Assembly: GCF_022810765.1 (NCBI RefSeq)
Contig: NZ_CP094494.1
Coordinates: 496,001-560,000 of the forward strand
Direction of reading: 5' to 3'
From: Winogradskyella sp. MH6
Lineage (GTDB): Bacteria > Bacteroidota > Bacteroidia > Flavobacteriales > Flavobacteriaceae
Length of the DNA: 64,000 nucleotides
The position numbers and the translations under genes are program-made. The notes below the pieces were generated by a model, which was not told where the DNA came from, did not search any database, and saw only the letters and a program-made list of their open reading frames with translations. This document shows positions 8,668-17,695 of the stretch, one piece after another (position 1 is the stretch's first letter; every line of letters begins with the position of its first letter).

Positions 8668-9948
8668 ATGCTTAGAGAAAATCAAAGACGTTTTAAGTTT
8701 GACTGGATTACAATTATCCTTTTTCTTTTGTTAGTAGGTTTTGGCTATATTAATATTTTATCCGCATCTCATGATGGAGAGGTAACGAGTTATCTTAACA
8801 TGACTGAACTTTATGGAAAACAATTGGTTTTTATTGGATTAACCTTTGTAATCATTATTTTGATTCTATCTCTTGAAGCCAAGTTTTATGAACGTTTTGC
8901 TAGTATTATATATTTGGTCGCCATTTTAGCATTAGTCGGTCTCTTTATTTTTGGTAAAGATGTAAATGGAGCACGCTCGTGGTATGGCATTGGTAGCATG
9001 ACTATTCAACCTAGTGAGTTTGCTAAGTTTGCCACAGCCTTAGCCGTAGCGAAGTACATCAGCGATTTGCAGACCAACATGAAGACCCTAAAGGATCAAA
9101 TTCGTGTTGCCGCTATTATTTTTATTCCTGCTCTATTAATATTACTACAAAATGATGCAGGAAGTACTATTGTTTATACTGCCTTTTTCTTTGTTTTTTA
9201 CAGGGAAGGCTTGCAACAAATTTATTTAATCGCTGCCTTATCTTTTATCTTTTTAGCAGTTCTATCTTTAAAGTTTGGTATTATAGCTACCACAATCGCT
9301 GCAGCAATTGTACTCACAATACGCTATTTTACAAGAAAAAAGAAACGTGCTTCAAAACTTCAATATGTACTTGTATTATTTTTAGCCATTGGATTTGCTT
9401 ATGGTGTAAAACTATTCTACAACCATGGCTTACAAACCCATCAACAAAATAGAATTAGTCTTTGGTTGCGTTTAGAAAAAGATCCTGCAAAACTCGAAAA
9501 AATGAGAAAATCTGAAGCCTATAACCTTATTCAATCAGAAGAAGCTATAAGCTCTGGTGGGTTAACAGGAAAAGGATTTCTTGAAGGGACAAGGACAACA
9601 GGGAAATTTGTCCCAGAACAAGAAACAGATTATATTTTTAGTACTGTAGGCGAAGAATGGGGATTTGTTGGCAGTAGTATTGTAGTTTTTCTGTTTGTGT
9701 TTTTAATTATTAGAATCCTGTATTTAGCAGAAGCTCAAAAATCGCAATTTAGCCGTGTTTATGGCTATGGTGTCGCCTCTATTCTTTTTATTCACTTTAC
9801 TATAAATATTGGCATGGTAATGGGCTTAATACCTACTGTTGGTATCCCTTTGCCCTTTTTTAGTTATGGTGGCTCAGGACTTTGGGGCTTTACCATTTTA
9901 CTCTTCATTTTTGTGAAGTTGGATAGTAATAAAATTAATGAATGGTAA
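8668..9948 (+). CDS. rodA: rod shape-determining peptidoglycan polymerase RodA
   Basis: SEDS-family glycosyltransferase that polymerises lipid II in the elongasome, partnered with PBP2. The 426 residues give about ten transmembrane helices and SEDS hallmarks: IQPSEFAKFA near residue 112, LLQNDAGSTIVY near 160, the extracytoplasmic loop with SSGGLTGKGFLEGT, VPEQETDYIFSTVGEEWGF and the C-terminal GIPLPFFSYGGSG. The length exceeds the roughly 370 residues of E. coli RodA because of a longer basic cytoplasmic segment (RYFTRKKKRASK) and loop. It is the last gene of the operon and ends right before a hairpin terminator. Confidence 0.95.
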   Translation: MLRENQRRFKFDWITIILFLLLVGFGYINILSASHDGEVTSYLNMTELYGKQLVFIGLTFVIIILILSLEAKFYERFASIIYLVAILALVGLFIFGKDVNGARSWYGIGSMTIQPSEFAKFATALAVAKYISDLQTNMKTLKDQIRVAAIIFIPALLILLQNDAGSTIVYTAFFFVFYREGLQQIYLIAALSFIFLAVLSLKFGIIATTIAAAIVLTIRYFTRKKKRASKLQYVLVLFLAIGFAYGVKLFYNHGLQTHQQNRISLWLRLEKDPAKLEKMRKSEAYNLIQSEEAISSGGLTGKGFLEGTRTTGKFVPEQETDYIFSTVGEEWGFVGSSIVVFLFVFLIIRILYLAEAQKSQFSRVYGYGVASILFIHFTINIGMVMGLIPTVGIPLPFFSYGGSGLWGFTILLFIFVKLDSNKINEW

Positions 9949-9951
9949 AAA

Positions 9952-9978
9952 AAAAGACCACTTTAACAGTAGTCTTTT
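9952..9978. terminator. bidirectional hairpin terminator between rodA and valS
   Basis: AAAAGAC-C-AC / GT-A-GTCTTTT inverted repeat with a short loop. It is flanked by A-run on the left and T-run on the right, so it can end both rodA (plus) and valS (minus). Confidence 0.75.
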
Positions 9979-10004
9979 ATTATCGTTTTATTTAAAAATT
10001 TGAA

Positions 10005-12638
10005 TTAATTCAAACTTGCTAAACTTGCTTTAATTGTTTCAATTTTAGCTAAAGCATCTGCTTCCTTTTTCTTTTCAGAAGCTACAACTTGCTCTGGCGC
10101 ATTGTTTACAAAACGTTCGTTAGATAATTTCTTTTGAACCGATTTTAAGAACCCTTCTGTATAATTTAATTCTTCTGTCAACTTTTTAACTTCTGCTTCA
10201 ACATTAATACTTCCTTCCATTGGAATAAAGTATTCGTTAGATTTTACTCTAAAGGTTAAAGCACCATCTACAGACTCATTAACATAATCGAAACTACTTA
10301 GATTACCCATTTTGGCAATAACCTCATCAAAAGCTGGTTCAACATTTTCGTTATTTACAACTGAGAATCCTATAGCATCTTTGAATGCAATATTCTTTTG
10401 TTTTCTGATATTTCTGATTCCAGAAATCACTTCAGATGCAAAGTCAAACTGCGAAATTAATGCATCATTTGAATCCTTTTGAGCTGGCCATTTTGCTATG
10501 ATTAAGGCTTCTTCTGGTGAGCGCGATTTCATAGTTTGCCAAATTTCTTCAGTGATAAATGGCATAAATGGGTGCATAATTTTTAAGTTATCTTCAAATA
10601 ATGCGATTAATTTATTGTATGTTATTGCATCAATAGGCTCACCATAAGCTGGCTTTACAATCTCTAACAACCATCCACAGAAATCATCAAAAATTAATTT
10701 GTAAATAGCCATTAACGCATCACTAAGACGGTATTTGCTAAAATGATCTTCGATTTCTACTAGTACTTTTTGAAATTTAGCTTCGTACCACTCTAAACCA
10801 ATTTTGCTCGATTGAGGTTGTTCAATTTTATCAGATACACCCCAAAGTGTTGTTAGATAAAAAGCACTCCAAACTTTGTTTCCTAATCCTTTACCTTGTT
10901 GACATAAAGCTTCATCAAACAACAAATCATTACCTGCTGCAGAACTCAATAACAAACCAACTCTTACGCCGTCTGCACCATATTCTTCAATAAGCTTTAA
11001 GGCATCTGGTGAATTACCAAGCGACTTAGACATTTTTCTTCTCTGCTTATCTCTTACCAATCCGGTTAGGTAAACATTTTCAAATGGTCTTTCTCCTTTA
11101 TACTCATAACCTGCAATAATCATACGAGCTACCCAAAAGAACAGAATGTCTGGACCTGTTACCAAATCATTGGTTGGGTAGTAGTATTTTATTTCTTCGT
11201 TTTCAGGATTTCGTATTCCATCAAAAACACTCATTGGCCATAGCCAAGATGAAAACCATGTATCTAGTGCGTCAGTTTCCTGACGTAAGTCTGAAGTTTG
11301 AAGCTCTGAATTAGATGTTTTTTCTTGAGCAAGTTTTACAGCGTCTTCAATAGTTTCTGCAACAACAAAATCTTCTTTTCCATCACCATAGTAATACGCA
11401 GGAATTTGTTGTCCCCAAAGTAACTGACGCGAAATGTTCCAATCTCTGATGTTTTCCATCCAGTGACGGTATGTATTTTCAAACTTTTTAGGAAAAAGCT
11501 TCACATCTCCATTTGTAAGAACAGCATCTAAAGCTGGCTTAGCCAAATCTTCCATTTTTAAGAACCATTGGTCGCTTAAACGAGGTTCTATAATCGCTTT
11601 TGTACGCTCAGAAATACCAACTCTATTGGTGTAATCTTCAATCTTTTCGATTTGACCTAAAGATTCTAATTCCTTCACAATAGCTTTACGAACCGCAAAA
11701 CGATCTTGACCTTCGTAATGCATACCGTAACTATTTAGCGTAGCATCTTCATTAAAAATGTCTATAACTTCTAAGTTATGCTTGTCGCCTAACACCTTAT
11801 CATTTTCATCGTGTGCAGGTGTTACTTTTAAGCAACCAGTACCAAACTCTACATCTACATAGTCATCTTCAATAATTGGGATAACTCGATTGCAAATTGG
11901 CACAATAGCTTTCTTACCCTTAAGATTTTGATGTCTTGGATCTTCTGGATTAATACAAATTGCCGAGTCACCTAAAATAGTTTCAGGCCGTGTTGTAGCA
12001 ATAGTTAAGGTATCATCAGACCCTTCTATTTTATAGTTTACATAGTAAAGCTTTCCTTGTTTTTCAACATATTCTACCTCTTCATCAGAGAGTGTTGTCT
12101 TAGCTTCTGGGTCCCAATTTACCATGCGGTAACCACGATAAATAAGTCCTTTATTATATAGGTCAACAAAAACCTTTATTACAGCTTCAGACATATCGTC
12201 GTCCATGGTAAACTTGGTTCTGTCCCAATCGCAAGAACATCCTAATTTCTTTAATTGCTCTAGAATAACGCCTCCATATTCATGCGTCCAATCCCATGCA
12301 TGTTTTAGAAATTCATCACGTGTTAAATCGTTTTTATCTATGCCTTCAGCTTTTAACTTGGCAACAACTTTAGCTTCTGTTGCGATTGAGGCATGGTCTG
12401 TACCAGGAACCCAACATGCATTTTTTCCTAATAAACGTGCACGACGAATTAATACATCTTGAATGGTGTTATTCAACATATGTCCCATATGTAAAATTCC
12501 TGTAACGTTAGGTGGTGGAATTACTATGGTGTATGGCTCTCTTTCATCTGGTGTAGAGTGAAAATAATTGTGCTGCATCCAGTAGTCGTACCACTTCTTT
12601 TCTACTGACAATGCGTTATATTTTGATGGAATTTCCAT
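10005..12638 (-). CDS. valS: valine--tRNA ligase
   Basis: Class I aminoacyl-tRNA synthetase charging tRNA-Val in the cytosol. The 877 residues are normal for the family. Seen are the HIGH-type motif as HMGH at 50-53 (PPPNVTGILHMGHM), the inserted CP1 editing domain with TTRPETILGDSAICINP, the KMSKS signature near residue 533 in RRKMSKSLGNSPD, the anticodon-binding domain, and the C-terminal coiled-coil arm (about 810-877). Its own promoter element lies 30 nt upstream. Confidence 0.97.
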   Translation of the reverse strand: MEIPSKYNALSVEKKWYDYWMQHNYFHSTPDEREPYTIVIPPPNVTGILHMGHMLNNTIQDVLIRRARLLGKNACWVPGTDHASIATEAKVVAKLKAEGIDKNDLTRDEFLKHAWDWTHEYGGVILEQLKKLGCSCDWDRTKFTMDDDMSEAVIKVFVDLYNKGLIYRGYRMVNWDPEAKTTLSDEEVEYVEKQGKLYYVNYKIEGSDDTLTIATTRPETILGDSAICINPEDPRHQNLKGKKAIVPICNRVIPIIEDDYVDVEFGTGCLKVTPAHDENDKVLGDKHNLEVIDIFNEDATLNSYGMHYEGQDRFAVRKAIVKELESLGQIEKIEDYTNRVGISERTKAIIEPRLSDQWFLKMEDLAKPALDAVLTNGDVKLFPKKFENTYRHWMENIRDWNISRQLLWGQQIPAYYYGDGKEDFVVAETIEDAVKLAQEKTSNSELQTSDLRQETDALDTWFSSWLWPMSVFDGIRNPENEEIKYYYPTNDLVTGPDILFFWVARMIIAGYEYKGERPFENVYLTGLVRDKQRRKMSKSLGNSPDALKLIEEYGADGVRVGLLLSSAAGNDLLFDEALCQQGKGLGNKVWSAFYLTTLWGVSDKIEQPQSSKIGLEWYEAKFQKVLVEIEDHFSKYRLSDALMAIYKLIFDDFCGWLLEIVKPAYGEPIDAITYNKLIALFEDNLKIMHPFMPFITEEIWQTMKSRSPEEALIIAKWPAQKDSNDALISQFDFASEVISGIRNIRKQKNIAFKDAIGFSVVNNENVEPAFDEVIAKMGNLSSFDYVNESVDGALTFRVKSNEYFIPMEGSINVEAEVKKLTEELNYTEGFLKSVQKKLSNERFVNNAPEQVVASEKKKEADALAKIETIKASLASLN

Positions 12639-12667
12639 ATTTGGTATCGTTTTTGCTAAGTAACTGA

Positions 12668-12675
12668 CAAAAGTA
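12668..12675 (-). promoter_or_regulatory. -7 promoter element before valS
   Basis: On the minus strand this reads TACTTTTG, a match to TAnnTTTG, 29 nt upstream of the valS ATG. A -33 TTTG at the usual spacing is not evident. Confidence 0.45.
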
Positions 12676-12767
12676 CTTATATTTCTTTTTTTGAAAAATT
12701 ATTAGATGCTTAAAGTGCATATTATGCTTCAAATTCTGTTAAATAGCATGTATTACGTCTAATTAAT

Positions 12768-12798
12768 TTTGATGGGAATTAAAAAGTAAGTAGTTTTG
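12768..12798 (+). promoter_or_regulatory. Bacteroidota-type promoter of the DUF1573 gene
   Basis: TTTG at 12768-12771 and TAGTTTTG at 12791-12798 are separated by 19 nt, fitting the -33/-7 consensus of the primary sigma factor in this phylum. It is the best-formed promoter in the window. The ATG follows 23 nt downstream. Confidence 0.65.
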
Positions 12799-12821
12799 GT
12801 AGTATCAATTTAAAAATTTAA

Positions 12822-13253
12822 ATGATGAAAAATTTAATAGCAATTCTATTTGTAGGTTTAATCAGTTTTGGATCTTTTGCTCAAGAAAAGAAAGTAGCTA
12901 AGATAGAGTTTAAGACCACAGTTATTGATTACGGAACAATTGAAAAAGGTTCTAATGGTGTAAGAACATTTGAATTTACTAATACAGGAAACGCTCCTTT
13001 AGTAATTTCAAATGTAAAATCTACTTGTGGATGTACGGTACCTAAAAAACCAAAAGACCCAATTATGCCTGGTGAAAGTGGTGAAATTGAAGTAAAATAC
13101 GACACTAAAAGAGTTAACCCAATAAGAAAAACCATTACAGTTTTTTCTAATGCTGAAACTCCTACAGTTGCTCTAAAAATTAAAGGATTAGTTATAGATC
13201 CTGATAAAACAAGTGTTTTAGACAAAAAGGAAAAAAGTATGATTGAGCAATAA
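12822..13253 (+). CDS. secreted DUF1573 domain protein
   Basis: 143 residues with a clear signal peptide (about 1-21, ending GSFAQ) and one DUF1573 immunoglobulin-like domain (about 28-125), recognised by FKTTVIDYGTIEKGSNGVRT and VISNVKSTCGCTVPKKP with its CGC motif. The family is abundant in Bacteroidota, is exported, and has no established biochemical role; it resembles ASH/PapD-like beta-sandwiches. A second ATG one codon downstream (12825) is an equally good start. It stands alone with its own promoter and a bidirectional terminator. Confidence 0.85.
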   Translation: MMKNLIAILFVGLISFGSFAQEKKVAKIEFKTTVIDYGTIEKGSNGVRTFEFTNTGNAPLVISNVKSTCGCTVPKKPKDPIMPGESGEIEVKYDTKRVNPIRKTITVFSNAETPTVALKIKGLVIDPDKTSVLDKKEKSMIEQ

Positions 13254-13275
13254 ACTCAATTGTTTTATAAAATTT

Positions 13276-13302
13276 AATGAGCTCTCAATTTGAGGGCTCA
13301 TT
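13276..13302. terminator. bidirectional hairpin terminator
   Basis: AATGAGC-T-CTCAA / TTGAG-G-GCTCATT inverted repeat followed by TCTTTTT. The stop codon of the minus-strand aspartyl-protease-like gene (13285-13287) lies inside the stem. Confidence 0.65.
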
Positions 13303-14640
13303 CTTTTTAAAGGCATTGTCTAACTTAAATTTAAATACTTTTACCTCACCATAACGCTCAATTTTCAACTTTATCGGCCTGCCTGTTTTGCCATGTAAAA
13401 TTTCATTGATTTCATTTAACTTAAGGTTATAAACTTCTTTTCCGTTTATACTTAACAAAATATCACCAACTCTTAGACCTGAGGCATAAGCATTAGAAGA
13501 TTTACGTAATTCAACAACACTATACATTGGTTTCAATAACATTCTATGGCTAATTGAAAGATCAATTTTCACAGAATTCATGTCATTATTCAAACTATAA
13601 CCATCGGTTTTGGGCATTTTAATCTGTTCTTTTACAAACATGCTTCCGTTGTGCTCCAATACTATTCCGCTGTTATTATAAGTAAATGGCTTTTTATAAT
13701 AGTGGTTTTTTTTAAAATGCAATTTCTTATTAGTGTAATCTATATATAAATTAAAGCGTTTTAAAATGTCACCACCTACACTACCATTTCTTTCTTCATA
13801 AATCTTATTAATATCTACCGAAACAGAATCAGGGTAGGCGACATTCACGTTTTCAAGATTAAAATTACTTAACTGAAAACTCTTAACCTTAGATCTTTTT
13901 CCATACACAGAACCACTTAATCCTTTACCCAGATAATCTCTAAAAAAGAGTGAATCGTTTGGTACTATACCTCTTTCTATATTTTCAAACAACCACAAAG
14001 CATCACTGCTACCAGTATCCATAAGCAATTTTACACCTTCAGAATTGGCACCTACAGCAATTTTAGCATCTAAATAAGGTTTGTTTTTATGTACCTCCAT
14101 AGGAATAGATTGCCATTGTCTTGATGTTTTAGGCCTAAAAGATTCTGGTTTATGCAATCTTATATATTTAGAACTGTAATTAATTTCTACTACAAAATCT
14201 TTGAACACATCATACCCAATAATACCATGTACAACAACTCCCAATCGAGGAGTAAAGTTTATAGCAGTATCAAAAACCACATATAAATCTTGATTACTAC
14301 CTACAGCATCACCAATCTTGAACCTGTTGTAACTAGACTTTAAAGCTTCGATCTTACCATCAGCACCTAAACCATGTAAATAGAATGTTTTTGTGTTTTT
14401 TAAATCAAGGGAATCATTTGCAGTTAAGTTAAACAATATAGGCTTACTAACACCTGTATCTAAAACGAAAGATAGTTCTACACCATTTACTTCTATTGGA
14501 ATTATGATAAGATTGGCGGCAAACTCAAAATTTATTTTTTCACTTACTTTATCCTTCAAAAAGAACTGACCTTGACTAAATAATAGCCAACTATTACCAT
14601 AAAAAAAAAGTATTATTATATGTACGAGCCAACGTTTCAA
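13285..14640 (-). CDS. secreted tandem aspartyl-protease-like protein with PDZ domain
   Basis: 451 residues: signal peptide (about 1-22), two retropepsin/pepsin-like units in tandem, then a PDZ domain. Unit 1 has VLDTGVS at 59-65 and ends with GIIGYDVFKDFVVEINY. Unit 2 has LMDTGSS at 206-212 and ends with GSVGGDILKRFNLYIDY. The parallel motifs show an internal duplication, so one chain could form a two-lobed active site. PDZ (about 375-440) contains YASGLRVGDILLSINGKEV. No ATG precedes a stop upstream, so the start is TTG at 14638-14640. Export is predicted from the leader; substrate is unknown. It stands alone, convergent with the DUF1573 gene. Confidence 0.8.
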   Translation of the reverse strand: MKRWLVHIIILFFYGNSWLLFSQGQFFLKDKVSEKINFEFAANLIIIPIEVNGVELSFVLDTGVSKPILFNLTANDSLDLKNTKTFYLHGLGADGKIEALKSSYNRFKIGDAVGSNQDLYVVFDTAINFTPRLGVVVHGIIGYDVFKDFVVEINYSSKYIRLHKPESFRPKTSRQWQSIPMEVHKNKPYLDAKIAVGANSEGVKLLMDTGSSDALWLFENIERGIVPNDSLFFRDYLGKGLSGSVYGKRSKVKSFQLSNFNLENVNVAYPDSVSVDINKIYEERNGSVGGDILKRFNLYIDYTNKKLHFKKNHYYKKPFTYNNSGIVLEHNGSMFVKEQIKMPKTDGYSLNNDMNSVKIDLSISHRMLLKPMYSVVELRKSSNAYASGLRVGDILLSINGKEVYNLKLNEINEILHGKTGRPIKLKIERYGEVKVFKFKLDNAFKKNEPSN

Positions 14641-14752
14641 ATCAAATAGATTTTACTGAATTTACAAATCTTTATCCAACTTTGCATTTTCAGTGTTATT
14701 TTTTGTAGAAACTTTAAGAAATTTCAGAACTTAGCACTTTAATTTTTTTATC

Positions 14753-15943
14753 ATGCCGAAAATTTCCGAGAAAGGTATTAACATGCCAGAGTCACCTATT
14801 AGAAAATTGGTGCCATACGCTGAAGAAGCTCACAAACAAGGAAAAACTGTTTACTACCTAAATATAGGACAACCAGATATAAAAACACCTACAATTGCGC
14901 TAGATGCTGTTAAGGTGCATTCTCTAGATATCCTTGCTTATTCTCGATCCGAAGGATCAGAAGAATACAGAAAGAAGATTGCTAAATATTATTTGCGCAA
15001 TAATATTGAAGTAACACATAACGACATTATTGTTACCACAGGTGGTAGTGAAGCTTTACTATTTGCTTTTGGAAGCATCATGGATGAGGAAGATGAAATT
15101 ATTATTCCAGAACCATTTTATGCCAATTACAATGGGTTTTCAACCGCTTCTAGCGTTAAAGTCGTTCCTGTTATTTCAAAAATTGAAGATAACTTTGCCT
15201 TACCTCCAATTGAAGAGTTTGAAAAATTAATCACACCAAAAACCAAAGCGATTCTTATTTGTAATCCTGGTAACCCGACAGGTTATTTATATTCTAAAGA
15301 AGAAATAAGCAAACTAGCTGCAATTGTTAAAAAACACGATTTATTCTTAATCGCTGATGAAGTTTACAGAGAGTTTGTTTACGATGGCATAGAGCATTAT
15401 TCGATTCTTCAAGAGACTGGTTTAGAAGAGCATGCCATAGTTATAGACTCTGTATCTAAACGCTATAGCATGTGTGGTGCTCGTATTGGCTATTTAGTTT
15501 CTAAAAATAAAGAAGTAATAAAAACGGCATTAAAATTTGCTCAGGCAAGGCTAAGCCCTCCGACCTTGGCACAAATTGCCAGCGAAGCCGCATTAGATAC
15601 TCCGCAAAGTTATTTTGATGACGTAAAAGAAGAATATGTAAAACGCAGAAATACATTGATTGAAGGTTTAGAAAAAATTCCTGGTGTAAAAGTTGCCAAA
15701 CCAAATGGTGCATTTTATTGTATTGCAGAATTACCTGTTAAAAACTCAGATGATTTTGCACGTTGGCTATTAGAATCCTTTGATTATGAAAACAGTACAA
15801 TAATGGTAGCACCAGCTGCTGGCTTCTACTCTACTCCTGGTGTTGGTCGCAATCAGATTAGAATTGCCTACGTATTAAATGAAAACAGTCTAAAAACTGC
15901 TATTAAAATCTTAGAAGAGGCTTTAAAAGTTTACAAAGACTAA
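14753..15943 (+). CDS. PLP-dependent class I/II aminotransferase
   Basis: 396 residues with the fold-type I aminotransferase pattern: YLNIGQPDIKTP near the N-terminus, TTGGSEALLFA (about 100), NPGNPTGYLYS (about 173), DEVYREF (about 203), the PLP-binding lysine K236 in DSVSKRYSMCGARIGY, and the C-terminal arginine in NQIRIAYV. The subgroup resembles aspartate/aromatic aminotransferases, but the amino donor cannot be fixed from sequence. The stop codon overlaps the murB start by one base (TAATG), so the two are cotranscribed and translationally coupled. Confidence 0.9.
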   Translation: MPKISEKGINMPESPIRKLVPYAEEAHKQGKTVYYLNIGQPDIKTPTIALDAVKVHSLDILAYSRSEGSEEYRKKIAKYYLRNNIEVTHNDIIVTTGGSEALLFAFGSIMDEEDEIIIPEPFYANYNGFSTASSVKVVPVISKIEDNFALPPIEEFEKLITPKTKAILICNPGNPTGYLYSKEEISKLAAIVKKHDLFLIADEVYREFVYDGIEHYSILQETGLEEHAIVIDSVSKRYSMCGARIGYLVSKNKEVIKTALKFAQARLSPPTLAQIASEAALDTPQSYFDDVKEEYVKRRNTLIEGLEKIPGVKVAKPNGAFYCIAELPVKNSDDFARWLLESFDYENSTIMVAPAAGFYSTPGVGRNQIRIAYVLNENSLKTAIKILEEALKVYKD

Positions 15944-16956
15944 TGGTTATAGAGCACAATGTTTCATTACAACCTTACAATACCTTTGGCTTAAACGCTA
16001 AGGCTAAATCGTATTGTAACATTACAAATGAAACTACTCTTACCGAAGTTTTAAAAACTGAAAACAATCAACCTTTATTCATTCTTGGTGGCGGAAGCAA
16101 CATGCTACTCACCAAAGATATTGAAGCTTTAGTGCTTCATATTAACTTAAAAGGCATTGAGGTTATAAACGAAACTGAAGATGTTGTTTTTGTTAAAGCT
16201 ATGGCTGGCGAAAACTGGCATCAATTCGTCCTATGGTGTATAAAACACAACTATGGAGGTATTGAAAATTTGTCCTTAATTCCTGGTAATGTTGGCACCT
16301 CTCCTATTCAAAATATAGGTGCTTATGGTATAGAGTTAAAAGATGTATTTGAAAGTTGCGAAGCCATTAACATCAAAAATCAAAACGCTAGAGTATTTAC
16401 AAAAGACGATTGCAAATTTGGTTATAGAGAGTCCATATTCAAGCAAGAGTTAAAAGGAGAATATATTATTACAAGTGTTACTTTTAAACTAACTAAGCAG
16501 AATCATAAACTTCATACAGATTATGGTGCTATAAAACAGCAACTCGAAGCTTCTAATATATCAAAGCCAACAATTAAGGATGTGTCTAATGCTGTAATAG
16601 CAATTAGACAAAGCAAATTACCAGATCCAAAAGAAATAGGAAATAGCGGTAGTTTTTTTAAAAATCCTGTTATTACGATAGAGCAATTTAAAAAATTACA
16701 ATCTAATTTTCCTGATGTGCCTTCATATAAAGTTTCGGATAGCATGGTAAAAGTTCCTGCAGGTTGGCTTATAGAACAAGCTGGTTTTAAAGGCAAACGT
16801 TTTAATGATTATGGAGTACACAATAAACAAGCTCTAGTATTAGTTAATTATGGAAATGCTAAAGGGAGTGACGTATACAGACTAGCACAATTAATCCAAA
16901 AAACCATAAAACGAATTTTTGATATTTCTATTGAAACCGAAGTAAACATTATATAA
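15943..16956 (+). CDS. murB: UDP-N-acetylenolpyruvoylglucosamine reductase
   Basis: FAD- and NADPH-dependent enzyme making UDP-MurNAc, the second committed step of peptidoglycan precursor synthesis. The 337 residues match the longer E. coli-like type I MurB. Visible are the FAD-binding LGGGSNMLLTKD (about 46-57) and LIPGNVGTSPIQNIGAYG, the catalytic serine S237 in GNSGSFFKNP, and the C-terminal glutamate in IETEVNII. It overlaps the aminotransferase stop by one base. Confidence 0.96.
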   Translation: MVIEHNVSLQPYNTFGLNAKAKSYCNITNETTLTEVLKTENNQPLFILGGGSNMLLTKDIEALVLHINLKGIEVINETEDVVFVKAMAGENWHQFVLWCIKHNYGGIENLSLIPGNVGTSPIQNIGAYGIELKDVFESCEAINIKNQNARVFTKDDCKFGYRESIFKQELKGEYIITSVTFKLTKQNHKLHTDYGAIKQQLEASNISKPTIKDVSNAVIAIRQSKLPDPKEIGNSGSFFKNPVITIEQFKKLQSNFPDVPSYKVSDSMVKVPAGWLIEQAGFKGKRFNDYGVHNKQALVLVNYGNAKGSDVYRLAQLIQKTIKRIFDISIETEVNII

Positions 16957-16959
16957 AAA

Positions 16960-16989
16960 CAAAAGTCGTAATAAGGGTTACGACTTTTG
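16960..16989 (+). terminator. rho-independent-type terminator after murB
   Basis: Perfect 12-bp inverted repeat CAAAAGTCGTAA / TTACGACTTTTG with loop TAAGGG, 3 nt after the murB stop. Confidence 0.75.
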
Positions 16990-17151
16990 AATTTAGAATA
17001 ATCTTATAAATATGCTATTAACCAATCTCTCTGAAAAATGATTATTCTAACTTTATAATACTAAATACTTATATTACTGTATTTAACTATATTTACGTTT
17101 ATAAATCCATTTTGGATGTCGTAAAAATCTAAAAACTAAGATTTTAACATT

Positions 17152-17688
17152 TTGAGTGTTACACCAACCGAACAGAAAATAATCGATTTACTAGGCAAAG
17201 GCGACAAACGTGCGTTAGATTTGTTATACGAAAACTATTCTAACAGTCTCTATGGTGTCATTTTAAAAGTCACCATAAACGAAGAAATCGCTCAAGATGC
17301 CTTACAAGAAACTTTCATTAAGGTCTGGAAAAATGCTCATAAGTATGATCCTAAAAAGGCAAAATTATTTACATGGCTGTTTAGAATAGCAAGAAACACA
17401 GCTATAGATAAACTAAGAAGTTTTAATAACAGATATCAGAAAGAAGTCCAAATCGACACTTCAAACGTATATATCTTACCTTCAAGTAATTTAAACCAAG
17501 ATGTATTGGACATTAAAGAGCATGTTGGACGACTCGAAGAAAAGTATCAAATTGTGTTAGATGCCTTATTTTTTCAAGGCATGACACAGCAAGAAGCCAG
17601 CGATGAGCTAGACATTCCGCTTGGTACTATAAAATCGAGATTAAAAATAGGGTTACGTGAGCTCAAAAAAGTTTACGATCCAGAATAA
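17152..17688 (+). CDS. ECF-type RNA polymerase sigma factor
   Basis: 178 residues with sigma region 2 (about 25-95: YENYSNSLYGVILKV, DALQETFIKVWKNAHKYDP, FTWLFRIARNTAIDKLR) and region 4 (about 122-172: IVLDALFFQGMTQQEASDELDIPLGTIKSRLKIGLREL). It directs RNA polymerase to a small regulon, held by the anti-sigma factor encoded 7 nt downstream. There is no ATG between the upstream in-frame TAA and region 2, so the start is TTG at 17152, giving MSVTPTEQKIIDLL, which looks right for the family. Confidence 0.92.
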   Translation: MSVTPTEQKIIDLLGKGDKRALDLLYENYSNSLYGVILKVTINEEIAQDALQETFIKVWKNAHKYDPKKAKLFTWLFRIARNTAIDKLRSFNNRYQKEVQIDTSNVYILPSSNLNQDVLDIKEHVGRLEEKYQIVLDALFFQGMTQQEASDELDIPLGTIKSRLKIGLRELKKVYDPE

Positions 17689-17695
17689 CAGAATT

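Noticed and set aside
16994..17049. 10-bp inverted repeat TAGAATAATC/GATTATTCTA after murB
   Set aside because: 36-nt AT-rich loop and no T-run; chance is likely in this composition, and a better terminator precedes it.
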